DNA of 64,000 nt from Cellulosilyticum sp. I15G10I2 (GCF_900095725.1 NZ_FMMP01000015.1:204329-268328); one strand, 5' to 3'. Positions 34,185 to 44,173 are shown, counted from the stretch's first letter. Numbers and translations: made by a program. Notes: a model not told the origin generated them from the sequence alone.

Positions 34185-35558
34185 TTATCCAAATATGGCG
34201 TTAACGATCAATAGTTCTACAATACCAACCGCCCAAGCGATGGTAGTTGTTACAGACCATACTCTGATTTGCTCTTTGGCATCTTCAATACCTAAAAGAC
34301 GGTTAACCACCCAGAAGAAGCTATCGTTAAAATATGAGAATATGAGTGAACCGATACAAGCAGCCAGTGCAGCAAATACGGGGTTGACGTTCATGGTTGC
34401 AAGTATTGGGGCCGTGATAGATGCAGAGGTAATCATTGCAACTGTGCCGCTTCCTTGGATTAAACGAACGAGTGAAGCAATAATAAAAGGTAATAAAATA
34501 GCTGGCAAAGCTGTCCCGGCTACAAGTTCTGCTATGTACTGTCCTGCACCGCCGTCACGTAAAATCTGACCAAGGGCACCACCGCCGCCAGTAACTAAGA
34601 TGATGATACCAGCAGTTTTTATACCTCTTTCCATATTTTCAAGCGTCGTTTTTCTTGATTCACTTCTGGTTAATCCATAGATCGCAACAATTAAGCCAAG
34701 GCCAACAGCAACAACAGGTGCACCAATAAACTGAATAATAACGGTTATAGGACTATCTAATTTTAAAGCTGTAACAACCGTATTAAGTAATATAAGAATA
34801 ACAGGAAGCAGGATAGGGGCAAAAGCCATAAAAGTTGATGGAAGATTTTTAGTACTAGATGTGTCAAAGTTGAGTATAGGTTTTTGGTATTCAGGTCGAA
34901 TCCAACCATCACCGGCATCATTTGGCAGCTGATAAATCTTTTTACCAATCCATTTGGCGTAGACCATCGCTGCTAGAACCATAGGGATACTTAGAGGAAT
35001 GGCCCATAATATAAGTGTACCGACATTTGCATTAAAGAGGCCTGCAACACCTAGAGGTCCGGGAGTAGGCGGTACAAGAGAGTGTGTTACTACAAGGCCC
35101 ACAGCTAATGCTACACCCAGTGATACGACAGATTTTTTTGTTTTCTTTGAGATAGCTTTTGCAAGAGGTGACAATACTACAAAACCTGAGTCACAGAAAA
35201 TAGGAATTGAAACGATAAATCCTGTAAGTGCCAACGCTAGTTCTTCTCTTTTTTTGCCTAAACGTTTTAAAAAGACCATAGCCATTTTCTCTGCGGCTCC
35301 AGATTTTTCAAAGATTTCCCCCATCATAACGCCAAATCCAATAATAATACCAATACTTCCTAAAGTATTTCCAAACCCTTTAGATATTGTTGAAACCACA
35401 TCATTTGGCTGCATACCGCCAATAAGTCCTGTTAGGGCAGCTGCAATAATCAGCGCTAAAAAGGCATGAATTTTAGTTTTTAAAATAAGAGCAACTAAAA
35501 CAACAATACCAATCACTAACCCCAGAATCAATTGTCCCCCTAGAATAGTTGTTTCCAT
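34185..35558 (-). CDS. GntP family sugar-acid:proton symporter
   Basis: 457 residues with about 12 hydrophobic segments. GntP proteins import gluconate, threonate or related acids with protons. Family motifs: GKGFGNTLGSIGIIIGFGVMMG, CDSGFVVLSPLAK, VPPTPGPLGVAGLF and FSYFNDSFFWVVNR. Third gene of an operon with a DUF1537 kinase and PdxA2, so the substrate is probably a four-carbon acid such as D-threonate or D-erythronate. GGAGG precedes the ATG. Confidence 0.92.
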   Translation of the reverse strand: METTILGGQLILGLVIGIVVLVALILKTKIHAFLALIIAAALTGLIGGMQPNDVVSTISKGFGNTLGSIGIIIGFGVMMGEIFEKSGAAEKMAMVFLKRLGKKREELALALTGFIVSIPIFCDSGFVVLSPLAKAISKKTKKSVVSLGVALAVGLVVTHSLVPPTPGPLGVAGLFNANVGTLILWAIPLSIPMVLAAMVYAKWIGKKIYQLPNDAGDGWIRPEYQKPILNFDTSSTKNLPSTFMAFAPILLPVILILLNTVVTALKLDSPITVIIQFIGAPVVAVGLGLIVAIYGLTRSESRKTTLENMERGIKTAGIIILVTGGGGALGQILRDGGAGQYIAELVAGTALPAILLPFIIASLVRLIQGSGTVAMITSASITAPILATMNVNPVFAALAACIGSLIFSYFNDSFFWVVNRLLGIEDAKEQIRVWSVTTTIAWAVGIVELLIVNAIFG

Positions 35559-35597
35559 AACAAAATCCCTCCAATTAATATATTTTTTAATAAGGAA

Positions 35598-36602
35598 TTA
35601 GTGTTCCTTTTTAAAACTATGAGAGTACTTGGCTGCTAAACGTATGGCCTCAACCATGCTTATTTCACTTGCCTTACCCGTTCCGGCAATGTCAAAGGCT
35701 GTGCCGTGGTCAACAGAGGTTCTAAGGAAAGGAAGTCCGTTTGTAATGGCAATAGTTCTTTCAAAGTCTAATGTTTTGGTTGCGATGTGGCCTTGGTCAT
35801 GATACAAAGATAAAACACTATTAAACTTACCTTGCAGTGCAAGATGAAAAACAGAATCAGCACCGATTGGGCCAACTACCTTATAGCCTAATGCCTGAGC
35901 CTGAGTAATAGCGGGTTCCACATCTGTGACTTCCTCATTCCCGAAAAGGCCATGTTCTCCGCTATGAGGATTAAGGCCTGCTACAGCCATTACGCCCTCG
36001 TCTATCCCCAGTCTTTTAAGTGCTTCTGTGCAGCGTATAATATAATCAAGCAGCCTTTCTTCTGTAACCATATCGCAAGCTTTTCTTAAAGACACATGAC
36101 GGCTTAGAAAAAATACACGCATATTTCTAACTTCAAACATCGTAAGCGGATCTTGGATATTAGTAAGATCTGCTAAGATTTCGGTATGGCCTATAAAGTT
36201 GATATTAGCAGCTTTTAGAGATTCTTTGTTAATGGGCGTTGTAGCAATAGCATCAACTTCCCCTAAGTTTGCCATGTCAATGGATTTTTCGATATACTCA
36301 AAGGCCGCCTTTCCACCTAAAGCTTGAACCTCACCTATTTTAAGTTCGCTAAGGTCTACGTTGTCTAGATCGATAAGGTCAATAACTCCGGCTTCATATC
36401 TGCCAAGTGCTGCGTTTTCGGTTAAATTTACACTGAGATTTAAGCTGCAGAAGTTTATAGCTTGTTCAATAACATGCCTATCCCCGATAACAACCGGTTT
36501 GCAGATTTCATAAATACTTTTTTCATTTAATGCTTTTACAACTATTTCAGGGCCTATTCCTGCAGGGTCTCCCATGGGAATGCCAATATAGGGTCTGTTC
36601 AT
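35598..36602 (-). CDS. pdxA2: 4-phospho-D-threonate / D-erythronate dehydrogenase (PdxA2-like)
   Basis: 334 residues. PdxA fold with metal-binding His residues in [23 protein letters not shown] and [13 protein letters not shown]-terminal [17 protein letters not shown]. In the PdxA2 branch it oxidises and decarboxylates 4-phospho-D-threonate to dihydroxyacetone phosphate. The DUF1537 kinase gene 24 bp upstream and the GntP gene downstream support this role over pyridoxine synthesis. TGGAGG 8 nt before ATG 36602 selects this start over one at 36617. Confidence 0.88.
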   Translation of the reverse strand: MNRPYIGIPMGDPAGIGPEIVVKALNEKSIYEICKPVVIGDRHVIEQAINFCSLNLSVNLTENAALGRYEAGVIDLIDLDNVDLSELKIGEVQALGGKAAFEYIEKSIDMANLGEVDAIATTPINKESLKAANINFIGHTEILADLTNIQDPLTMFEVRNMRVFFLSRHVSLRKACDMVTEERLLDYIIRCTEALKRLGIDEGVMAVAGLNPHSGEHGLFGNEEVTDVEPAITQAQALGYKVVGPIGADSVFHLALQGKFNSVLSLYHDQGHIATKTLDFERTIAITNGLPFLRTSVDHGTAFDIAGTGKASEISMVEAIRLAAKYSHSFKKEH

Positions 36603-36626
36603 GTAAAATACCTCCAAAGTTTATTT

Positions 36627-37925
36627 TTATAATTGGTCCTTTAGATATTGAATGCATATTTTTGTCGTATCTTTATCGCCTACCATACCCCCTTTAGTTA
36701 CGAGTTTCAAATCAGGAAATGCCCCGCCATCTAAGCTGCCATAGGCAACAAGTGGTAAGATTTCTTGACTAAGCTTTAATCCAGAAGCATTAAGCCGCTT
36801 GCACAGCGCCACTGTGATATCACCCCCGCTGCTAAAAACCCCTTCAAATCCAGGAATATCTTTTAGGATGTTATAAGACATTTCTGCAAGAGATTCATTG
36901 ATTCTTAAAGAAACAGCCTCATCTGTAGTAGAGAGCTGGCGGGAGATTGTTTTTAAATCTAATTTACAGTCTGTGGCATCATAGTTGGTTGTAATACAGA
37001 AAAGGTCAAATTGGTCTTGATGTTTTTTGAGAGCATACACTATCCTCGCTATTTCTTCTTCTCTTTCTGCAGCACTGTAAATGAGCTTATTGACTTGAAT
37101 GTTAATTTTATAGCCGTTATATGCTCTAAATACTTCTTTAATCTGAGTTTTGGTTAATGTAGAAGCACTGCCCATAACCATTAGTATTTTATTTTTACCC
37201 ATATTAAGAGGAGTAGTAAGTGTTTTTTTTGCCACTGCCGCAGTAAAAGCACCTGGATCTATTGTAACAAAGGATTTTCCAGATTGAATAAGTGCCTCTG
37301 CAATAATGTCTAAGTCCTCAATTTGCAGAGCATCGATAATAAGTATACGGCTACCCTCTTCAGCATAACGCATGATTTTATCTTTTAAAGCACCTACCCC
37401 TTCATAGACAGTATCCAAATAAATAGACTTAATGGGATATTTGGTTTGAGCTTTAATAAGCTTTTCAATAATAGAAGTATTGATAGGGTTTTTAGGATCT
37501 TTGGCAGCATCTGTTTTTTGAAGTATGACACCATTTACAAGAAGATAACCACCTATAGCAACCCTCCCAGCCTGAGGAAAGCTAGGCACCACAATAGCTA
37601 TCCTATCATCACCTAAACCATCTAGCAGTGCATCAATCTCAGCACCAAGGTTACCTCTTAAAGTACTGTCAATGCGTTTGTTATAGAGCTTAATTTTCGG
37701 AGATTTTAAAAGGCCGACAGCATTAAAAACACGATTATAAGCCATCTCAGCGTCCACACCACGACTATCGGTAGGATACGTAATAACATCATATTGTGAT
37801 AGATTATCAAAATTAATTCTGCCCGAATTTAATAAAGTAGTCACTTTTAAATCCAGTTTTTTAAGTAAAACCCCTGTAGCATTAGCGCCAGTTAAGTCAT
37901 CGGCTATGACTATGCATTGAGCCAT
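36627..37925 (-). CDS. dtnK: Four-carbon acid sugar kinase (DUF1537; DtnK-like)
   Basis: 432 residues, two DUF1537 domains. The N-terminal domain starts IVIADDLTGANATG and contains KRIDSTLRGN; the C-terminal nucleotide-binding domain has MVMGSASTLTKTQI, SSGGDITVALC and TKGGMVGDKDT. It phosphorylates D-threonate or D-erythronate at C4, feeding PdxA2. First gene of the operon, with AAGGAGG before the ATG. Choice between threonate and erythronate cannot be made from sequence alone. Confidence 0.88.
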   Translation of the reverse strand: MAQCIVIADDLTGANATGVLLKKLDLKVTTLLNSGRINFDNLSQYDVITYPTDSRGVDAEMAYNRVFNAVGLLKSPKIKLYNKRIDSTLRGNLGAEIDALLDGLGDDRIAIVVPSFPQAGRVAIGGYLLVNGVILQKTDAAKDPKNPINTSIIEKLIKAQTKYPIKSIYLDTVYEGVGALKDKIMRYAEEGSRILIIDALQIEDLDIIAEALIQSGKSFVTIDPGAFTAAVAKKTLTTPLNMGKNKILMVMGSASTLTKTQIKEVFRAYNGYKINIQVNKLIYSAAEREEEIARIVYALKKHQDQFDLFCITTNYDATDCKLDLKTISRQLSTTDEAVSLRINESLAEMSYNILKDIPGFEGVFSSGGDITVALCKRLNASGLKLSQEILPLVAYGSLDGGAFPDLKLVTKGGMVGDKDTTKICIQYLKDQL

Positions 37926-38058
37926 TTATGTACCTCCTTCTTATAAATAGTTAGTTAACTTCATAAATCTACTTCAGCTGAAACTCAAAGACTATAGGAT
38001 GACAGCTACAGGTGGCTACTCCATGATTTTAGCTAATGCTAACAAATACGTAGCAAGT

Positions 38059-38232
38059 GATTTTAGTATTCGGAAGTTGCCTATGGAATGTTTCGTAAAG
38101 AAAATCTTAGCAGTTTTTTGAAATGGTTTTTAGGGAGACTGTTTGAGCGTATGCGAGTTTCGACCGTTCATTTCAAAAAACTGTTTAGATTTTTAGAAAC
38201 ATGAAATCGAGTAACTGAAGAATACTAAAATC
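38059..38232 (+). repeat. Structured dispersed repeat, copy A
   Basis: A 174-bp element with near-palindromic ends (GATTTTAGTATTC ... AGAATACTAAAATC) and an internal perfect 15-bp stem (38111-38125 with 38169-38183) that encloses conserved unpaired stretches TTTTTAGGGAGACTG and GCGAGTTTCGACCG. The same element lies reversed at 49026-49248. It fills most of the 37926-38247 gap between the DeoR gene and dtnK. It does not encode a protein. The pattern is that of a structured RNA or a hairpin mobile element. Confidence 0.8.
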
Positions 38233-38247
38233 ATCTTGCGGTACTGC

Positions 38248-39015
38248 TCAATAACCTGAAACATCAATAACCTCTATAGCCATTTTTTTAAGCTTGCTGC
38301 TTTCTTCCTTAGTAAAGCCCTTACTTGTTATTAGCATATCCACTTTATCTAAAGGACAAATTTTAACAAATGCTTCCTTATGAAATTTACTTTCATCCGC
38401 CAGCAAGACAGACTTTGATGCACAAGCAATCATCTTATTTTTTAGGGCAGCCTTTTCGAATGTTGGGGTACAGAGCATCCAATTGTTATTAATCGAGGAT
38501 ATACCAATAAAGGCTATATCTACACTAATATTTGAAATAAAGTTTTCGGTTACAGCGCCAAGGGCACCAGCTGTTTCTTTTTGGATTTGCCCCCCTGTTA
38601 ACATGACTTTTAGTTCTGTAGGATACAATTCTAATGCGATTTTCAAGTCATTTGTAACTACGGCTAGGTCTTTTTTTGTTTTTAATAAAAGGGCAAGTTC
38701 ATAGGTTGTTGTTCCGATATCTAATAAAATGGTATCACCATCTTTAACTAACTGGGCAGCAGCCTTTGCAATTTGTTGTTTTTTATAATAATTATTCATT
38801 TTTTTCTCTTCATAATGCTGCTCTTTTTGTAAGGGGTTTTTAAGTACTGCACCTCCATGGCTTCTAAAGGCTAAGCCTTGTTTTTCAAGCTTTTCTAAAT
38901 CTCTTCGGATCGTCATTGGCGTAACACTTAAGGCTTTAGCGAGTTCTTCTATTTTGACGACACCGTTTCCTCTAAGGTGTTCAAGAATATATGTTTCTCT
39001 TTCGGCAGGAATCAT
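38248..39015 (-). CDS. DeoR family transcriptional regulator
   Basis: 255 residues. N-terminal helix-turn-helix (VVKIEELAKALSVTPMTIRRDLEKLEKQG) then a DeoR sensor domain that binds sugar phosphates (GDTILLDIGTTTYELA, VVTNDLKIA, FIGISSI, LLADESKF). It lies upstream of the dtnK-pdxA2-gntP operon on the same strand and is its likely repressor. Three TGTTC words upstream of its start could be its operator. Confidence 0.9.
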   Translation of the reverse strand: MIPAERETYILEHLRGNGVVKIEELAKALSVTPMTIRRDLEKLEKQGLAFRSHGGAVLKNPLQKEQHYEEKKMNNYYKKQQIAKAAAQLVKDGDTILLDIGTTTYELALLLKTKKDLAVVTNDLKIALELYPTELKVMLTGGQIQKETAGALGAVTENFISNISVDIAFIGISSINNNWMLCTPTFEKAALKNKMIACASKSVLLADESKFHKEAFVKICPLDKVDMLITSKGFTKEESSKLKKMAIEVIDVSGY

Positions 39016-39040
39016 TGAGCGGCCTCCTATCTCGTTTGCT

Positions 39041-39089
39041 AGTGTTCCTAAATGTTATAATATATGTTCATAAATTTTACTTTATGTTC
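39041..39089. promoter_or_regulatory. TGTTC repeats upstream of the DeoR gene
   Basis: AGTGTTC at 39041, TATGTTC at 39063 and TATGTTC at 39083, about 20-22 bp apart. Repeated words on one face of the helix suggest an autoregulatory operator. The rest of 39016-39310 is AT-rich with no gene that I can support. Confidence 0.35.
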
Positions 39090-39310
39090 GGTTTTGTTAT
39101 TTTATTTCTGGGTGTACTACACAACAGGTTATAGGTGAAAAAGAGTAGAAGTAAGTTTTATATAATCACTATTAAATATAAAAAATTAAATAAAGCAAAA
39201 AAAGAGATAAAAGAAATAAAAATATAAAAAGTAACTTAGGGTACGGACGTTTTAATTGAGAAGTGTTATCATAATGACATAAAGATAGTTGGAATTTAGG
39301 AGGAGCGCTT

Positions 39311-41140
39311 ATGAAAAGAGATATAACATATAAAACAATTGACGGCAGGGGAGAACATGAATCTTTTAGAGATTGTGTAACAAAGGCTATTGAAGATCTA
39401 AAGCCTGGTGAAGGGATCCATGTGATCAAAGATTTTGAGCCCTTTCCGATGTATAAAATGATGGAAGCTAAGGGGTTTGATAAAGAAGTTGAGAAAATAA
39501 GTGATACAGAGTATCACGTCTATTTTTATCCATCAGCAGCCTTAGAAGCTATAAAAATGGGAGAATTTTTAGATGTAGATGAAGAAAAGATAAAAAAAAT
39601 CGTCAACATAAAATTGGATTTTTTAAATGATCAAATAAGTTTATCAGAGGCAAAAGAAAAAATGAATGCTGCTTTTGATCAAATTACTGCACAGGAATTT
39701 GCAATCTGTGAGCAATATTTGCAAAAGTATGGTATTACAGATGATACCCTTGCAGAGCGTATGGAAGAGATCTTAAAAATCTTTGAAGATGTTTTGGTGT
39801 CTACTGAATTAGACCTGCCACTGGGGCATCCTATTAGAACTTACCTGGATGAAACAGATGCTATTAAAGGCGTTCTTAAGCAAATGGAATCTTTGCTTCA
39901 AAAGAAGTTTATCAAGAATCAGTGGTTGGAAATCTATGAGAAACTCAGTCAAATTAATATTCATTTTAGCAGAAAGCAAAATCAACTATTCGCAGCACTT
40001 GAAAGAAAAGGGTTTGATAAGCCTTCTAAAGTAATGTGGACACTTGATAATAATATTAAAGAAATCATTAAAAAGGCTAAAACTTATTTAGATGAAAATA
40101 AAGATGATGTATTTATAAAGCTTCAAGATGAAGTCATTGAAATGGTAAAAGATATGATGATAAAGGAGATAGAGATTTTATTTCCAACAGCTATAGAATT
40201 GCTTTCAGAGGAAGACTTTATTGAAATGCGGATTGGTGATGATGAGATAGGGTATTGCCTGATAGAGGCTCCGATGCCTTTTGGTCATCAAGAGGTTCAA
40301 AATCAAACAGCAGCATCAAATGATGGACTGTTAAAAGACTTAGCAGCAGTTTTAAGTAAGCACGGTGTTTTAAATACTGCACCCAGTAATAATGAGGTAT
40401 TGGATGTCAGTCAAGGCAAGCTGACCCTTGAACAGATTAATTTGATTTTTAAACACTTACAAGTAGACTTGTCTTACGTAGATGAAAATGAGATCGTTAA
40501 ATTCTACAGTGATACAAAGCATAGGGTATTCCCAAGAAGCGCAGGTGTTATTGGACGTAAAGTGCAAAACTGCCATCCAAGAGAAAGTGTAGATACAGTT
40601 GAAAGAATCATCAAAGCCTTTAGAGCAGGAGAACAGGATCAAGCAGAATTTTGGCTTGAAATAGGCGGCAAGTTCATCTATATTATTTATAATGCAGTAA
40701 GAGATGAAAAAGGCAATTTCAGAGGTATTTTAGAAATGATGCAAGATGTAACCCATATTAGAAGTCTAACTGGCAGTCAAAGATTGTTATCTTGGGAAAT
40801 AGGGCATAACAGTGATGAAGAACAAGCAGAAGATGGGGGAAAAGCAGTAAAATTAGATGTGAGATCAGATTCTGAAGACTTGCAGCTAGTCCATGAAGAA
40901 ATACCTAAAAATGCCTATGGCATTAACAAAGAAACTATTCTAGGACATATTGTAAAAGAATATCCTTTTATAAAAGATTATTTGTTAACGTTGTCACCTA
41001 AATTTGCTAAATTAAAAAATCCTTTCTTATTCAAAACCATGTCCTCGGTAGCCACTTTGGAGATGATTAGTGAAAGAGGAGAACTTGATGTAAAGGATGT
41101 TATTGATAAAATAACTAGAGAAATAGAAGTACAAAAATAA
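39311..41140 (+). CDS. DUF2249 / DUF438 / hemerythrin-like / PAS / DUF1858 protein
   Basis: 609 residues, soluble. Domains in order: DUF2249 (1-75, GEGIHVIKDFEPFPMYKMMEAKGF), DUF438 (about 85-155), a helical region where related proteins carry a hemerythrin-like domain (about 165-310), a PAS domain (about 370-480, LSYVDENEIVKFYS, NCHPRESVDTVERI), and a DUF1858 end (about 545-605). Related proteins occur in anaerobes and may sense nitric oxide or oxygen through an iron centre. The usual hemerythrin HxxxE spacing is only partly visible here. Partner gene: DUF454, 16 bp downstream. Confidence 0.82.
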   Translation: MKRDITYKTIDGRGEHESFRDCVTKAIEDLKPGEGIHVIKDFEPFPMYKMMEAKGFDKEVEKISDTEYHVYFYPSAALEAIKMGEFLDVDEEKIKKIVNIKLDFLNDQISLSEAKEKMNAAFDQITAQEFAICEQYLQKYGITDDTLAERMEEILKIFEDVLVSTELDLPLGHPIRTYLDETDAIKGVLKQMESLLQKKFIKNQWLEIYEKLSQINIHFSRKQNQLFAALERKGFDKPSKVMWTLDNNIKEIIKKAKTYLDENKDDVFIKLQDEVIEMVKDMMIKEIEILFPTAIELLSEEDFIEMRIGDDEIGYCLIEAPMPFGHQEVQNQTAASNDGLLKDLAAVLSKHGVLNTAPSNNEVLDVSQGKLTLEQINLIFKHLQVDLSYVDENEIVKFYSDTKHRVFPRSAGVIGRKVQNCHPRESVDTVERIIKAFRAGEQDQAEFWLEIGGKFIYIIYNAVRDEKGNFRGILEMMQDVTHIRSLTGSQRLLSWEIGHNSDEEQAEDGGKAVKLDVRSDSEDLQLVHEEIPKNAYGINKETILGHIVKEYPFIKDYLLTLSPKFAKLKNPFLFKTMSSVATLEMISERGELDVKDVIDKITREIEVQK

Positions 41141-41156
41141 AAAGTAGAGGGCTATC

Positions 41157-41561
41157 ATGAAAATTATACTCGTTATTATAGGAACCATTAGTTTAGCACT
41201 TGGTATTTTGGGGATTTTATTACCCGTATTACCAACAACGCCATTTGTGCTCTTAACAATTGCATGCTACCTAAGAAGCAGTCCTAGATTATATCACTTA
41301 GTGCTTTCAAATAAATATTTAGGGCCTTATGTTAAAGATTATGTCTCGGGCAAGGGTATTCCACTTAAAGCAAAGAAGAAATCTATCTTTCTTCTTTGGC
41401 TGACTATTGGATTTTCTATACTATTTATAATTGATAAGGCTTTTGTAAAAGGGATGTTAGTAGTTATTGCAGCCTGTGTTTCCTGTTATATATGGACGAG
41501 AAAGACCGCTACTGAGGAAGAGACGCTAGAGTATAGTGCTGACGAGAAGTGTGCTGATTAA
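41157..41561 (+). CDS. DUF454 (YbaN family) membrane protein
   Basis: 134 residues with three or four hydrophobic helices. The family signature GILGILLPVLPTTPFVLL is at residues 17-34, and a conserved SPRLYHLVLSNKYLGPYV follows. Function unknown; often next to redox or heme-related genes. It ends in an acidic tail. It probably shares a transcript with the PAS protein upstream. Confidence 0.88.
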   Translation: MKIILVIIGTISLALGILGILLPVLPTTPFVLLTIACYLRSSPRLYHLVLSNKYLGPYVKDYVSGKGIPLKAKKKSIFLLWLTIGFSILFIIDKAFVKGMLVVIAACVSCYIWTRKTATEEETLEYSADEKCAD

Positions 41562-41754
41562 ACAACATTTGCCACATAGGCTATAAAACACAAGCATTGA
41601 TTTTTATTTGAAAATAGATTATCCTAATGATAGATGACGGTATCTATATGAACTGTACACTAGGCAATTCTCTTTCAAATCTTAAATCCATAGAAATATC
41701 TGCTTTGATCCACTCGGACAGAGACAGCATCATATCTATTTATAGGATACGTAT

Positions 41755-41794
41755 GTCTTTTTAGTTTGCGCTGGCAGATTAAAAAGACTTTTTT
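41755..41794 (+). terminator. Intrinsic terminator in front of panB (attenuator candidate)
   Basis: GTCTTTTTA / TAAAAAGAC stem (41755-41763, 41780-41788) followed by six Ts. It lies 73 bp before the panB ATG, and no clear promoter is visible between it and panB. It either ends the DUF454 transcript or attenuates panBCD. The 41562-41754 stretch has small hairpins such as ATAGAT / ATCTAT and a GACGG word complementary to CCGTC at 41836-41845. Confidence 0.65.
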
Positions 41795-41867
41795 ATTAAA
41801 AAAATTAATTTGAAAGATGAAAAGTGGGTATCTGCCGTCTCAATTTATTTAGAAAGGTGTGCCTGCT

Positions 41868-42722
41868 ATGAATATGAGATTTACAATACAATCTTTTTTA
41901 GAAGCTAAAGCGAAAAAAGAGAAGATCACAATGCTCACAGCTTACGATTATTCCATGTCCAAAATCATTGATGAAGGTGGTGTGGATGCCATCCTCATTG
42001 GCGATTCGCTGGGGATGGTTGTTCAGGGCTATGAGTCTACTTTAGAAGTAACACTTGAGGATATGCTTTATCATTGTAAAAGTGTAGCCAGAGGGGCCAA
42101 GAGAGCCATGTTGATCGGCGATATGCCTTTTTTATCTTATCATATCAGTATCACAGAAGCGGTGAGAAATGCGGGACGAATGGTCCAAGAAGGCAAAGTA
42201 CATGCAGTTAAGCTAGAAGGCGGGCGATCTATGGTTGAAACGATTAAAGCCATTGTACATGCCCAGATTCCTGTGATGGGGCATTTAGGGTTAACGCCTC
42301 AATCTATCCATACTTTAGGCGGATTTAAAGTTCAGGGTAAAGATGAAGTTAAAGCTAAAGCATTAATTGAAGATGCGCTTACCTTAGAGGAAGCGGGAGT
42401 TTTTGGAATTGTGCTGGAAGCTGTTCCGGAGGGGCTTGCACAACTTATCTGTGAAAAACTGCATATACCTGTCATTGGTATTGGCGCTGGCAAGTACTGT
42501 GATGGGCAAGTATTAGTTATTAATGATATGTTGGGCATATACAGTGATTTTACGCCGAAGTTTGTCAAACAGTATGCCAACCTTAAAGTAAATATTAACG
42601 ATGCGGTAAGTAACTATATTGAGGAAGTTAAAACGCAAAGATTTCCAGAAGCAAAACATACTTTTAGTATGGATGGGGAGCTGCTTGAAAAATTATATGA
42701 GGAAAAAAGGAGACAATCATGA
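41868..42722 (+). CDS. panB: 3-methyl-2-oxobutanoate hydroxymethyltransferase
   Basis: 284 residues. First step of pantothenate synthesis: adds a hydroxymethyl group from methylene-THF to ketoisovalerate. Motifs: [28 protein letters not shown] (Mg-binding Asp), GHLGLTPQS and [22 protein letters not shown] 8 nt before ATG 41868 supports this start; an upstream GTG at 41859 is in frame. The stop overlaps the panC start (ATGA). Confidence 0.95.
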   Translation: MNMRFTIQSFLEAKAKKEKITMLTAYDYSMSKIIDEGGVDAILIGDSLGMVVQGYESTLEVTLEDMLYHCKSVARGAKRAMLIGDMPFLSYHISITEAVRNAGRMVQEGKVHAVKLEGGRSMVETIKAIVHAQIPVMGHLGLTPQSIHTLGGFKVQGKDEVKAKALIEDALTLEEAGVFGIVLEAVPEGLAQLICEKLHIPVIGIGAGKYCDGQVLVINDMLGIYSDFTPKFVKQYANLKVNINDAVSNYIEEVKTQRFPEAKHTFSMDGELLEKLYEEKRRQS

Positions 42723-43588
42723 GTATAATACAAACCGTACAAGCCTTAAACATTTGGTTAGATAATCATGAACGATCCAGAAAAAGCCTAGGCTTTGTTC
42801 CTACTATGGGCTATTTGCATGAAGGGCATCTATCTTTAATTAGAGAAGCAAAGGCCAATAATGATTTAGTAATAGTCAGTATTTTTGTGAACCCTACACA
42901 ATTTGCCCCAGGAGAGGATTTTGATAAGTATCCGAGAAATCTTGAAAGGGATTATGAACTTTCAAGAGCGGCAGGTGCAGATGTGGTTTTTCATCCTGAG
43001 GTAGATGAAGTTTATCCAGATGGCGCGGCTACACAAGTAGAAGTAACGGGGGCACTTACACAAACCTTATGTGGTCTTTCTAGACCCACACACTTTAAGG
43101 GCGTCACCACAGTAGTCAATATTTTGTTAAACATGGTACGGCCCAATCAGGTATATTTTGGACAAAAGGATGCGCAGCAAGCTTTAATTATCAAGAAAAT
43201 GATTAGAGATTTATATATGCAGGTTAAATTAAATATTTGTCCTATTGTAAGAGAAGCAGATGGTCTAGCTATGAGCTCTAGAAATGTTTATTTAAATCCA
43301 GAAGAGCGAAGGCAAGCGCTAATATTATATAGAAGTATTCAAAAGGGTGAAGAGCTAGTACATCAGGGTGTAACTGATGTTAGGGAAGTCATCCAGGCAG
43401 TTCAAGAAGAGATCACAAAGGCACCCTTAGCAGTTATTGATTATATTGAAATTTTGGAGGCGAAGACTCTAGAATCAATTGACACAATTAATGATGAGGT
43501 ACTGCTTGCTGTGGCTGTTAAGTTTGGAAAAACACGTTTGATTGATAATAAGTTAATCAAACCTCAGGAGGGACAGCTATGTTTTTGA
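42719..43588 (+). CDS. panC: Pantothenate synthetase
   Basis: 289 residues. Joins pantoate and beta-alanine with ATP. HIGH-type motifs [43 protein letters not shown] and MSSRNVYL are all present. Translationally coupled to panB by a 4-bp overlap and to panD by a 10-bp overlap. Confidence 0.96.
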   Translation: MSIIQTVQALNIWLDNHERSRKSLGFVPTMGYLHEGHLSLIREAKANNDLVIVSIFVNPTQFAPGEDFDKYPRNLERDYELSRAAGADVVFHPEVDEVYPDGAATQVEVTGALTQTLCGLSRPTHFKGVTTVVNILLNMVRPNQVYFGQKDAQQALIIKKMIRDLYMQVKLNICPIVREADGLAMSSRNVYLNPEERRQALILYRSIQKGEELVHQGVTDVREVIQAVQEEITKAPLAVIDYIEILEAKTLESIDTINDEVLLAVAVKFGKTRLIDNKLIKPQEGQLCF

Positions 43589-43962
43589 CACTTTTTAAAT
43601 CTAAACTGCACCGAGCAACAGTAACAGAGGCCAATCTTAATTATGTGGGAAGTATCACTATCGATGCGCATCTACTGAGGCAAGCCAATATTTTGCCTGG
43701 TGAAAAGGTTCAAGTAGTGAATCTTAATAACGGAGAACGGTTTGAAACCTATACCATAGAGGGAGAGGCAGAGAGTGGCGTTGTCTGTTTAAATGGCGCA
43801 GCAGCCCGCTTGGTACAAGTAGGCGACAAAGTTATTATCATCGCTTATGCGCTTATGGATGCTGGGGAAGCGCGTACATTTAAGCCTAATGTACTTATTT
43901 TGGACGATGACAATCACATTGTTGCAATTAAGGATAGAGAAATACATGGCACCAACTGGTAA
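43579..43962 (+). CDS. panD: Aspartate 1-decarboxylase proenzyme
   Basis: 127 residues. Makes beta-alanine from aspartate. The self-cleavage site is Gly-Ser in NYVGSITID (Ser25-26 region), where the pyruvoyl cofactor forms. [14 protein letters not shown] and [12 protein letters not shown] are conserved. Completes the panBCD operon; ended by the terminator at 44031-44077. Confidence 0.96.
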   Translation: MFLTLFKSKLHRATVTEANLNYVGSITIDAHLLRQANILPGEKVQVVNLNNGERFETYTIEGEAESGVVCLNGAAARLVQVGDKVIIIAYALMDAGEARTFKPNVLILDDDNHIVAIKDREIHGTNW

Positions 43963-43982
43963 AAAAACATTTTAAATTTTAC

Positions 43983-44010
43983 TTGCAATTTATTCAAAAT
44001 ATTGTATGAT
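43983..44010 (+). promoter_or_regulatory. Promoter-like sequence just before the pan terminator
   Basis: TTGCAA (43983-43988), 16 bp, TATGAT (44005-44010). Transcription from it would start near 44018 and run straight into the terminator hairpin at 44031, giving a transcript of about 60 nt. It may be a chance match or a small RNA / leader unit. Confidence 0.35.
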
Positions 44011-44030
44011 ATAAAAATATAAGAGACGAA

Positions 44031-44077
44031 GAGGTCTAGAAAATTTCTTAAGTAGAAAATTTTCTAGACCTCTTTTT
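44031..44077 (+). terminator. Strong terminator between panD and nifH
   Basis: Perfect 16-bp stem (44031-44046 with 44057-44072: GAGGTCTAG... / ...CTAGACCTC), 10-nt loop, then TTTTT. It isolates the nif operon from panBCD. Confidence 0.92.
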
Positions 44078-44173
44078 ATGATAGGGGATTAAAAAGCGTA
44101 GTATAATTTTAAACTAATAAGAATATATAAGTAATGTTCAGAAAATAAATATTTAATATTTAATTATAATAAA

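Noticed and set aside
34162..34569. Plus-strand open frame opposite the gntP gene
   Set aside because: It is the shadow of the GntP gene; codon pattern and membrane motifs belong to the minus strand.
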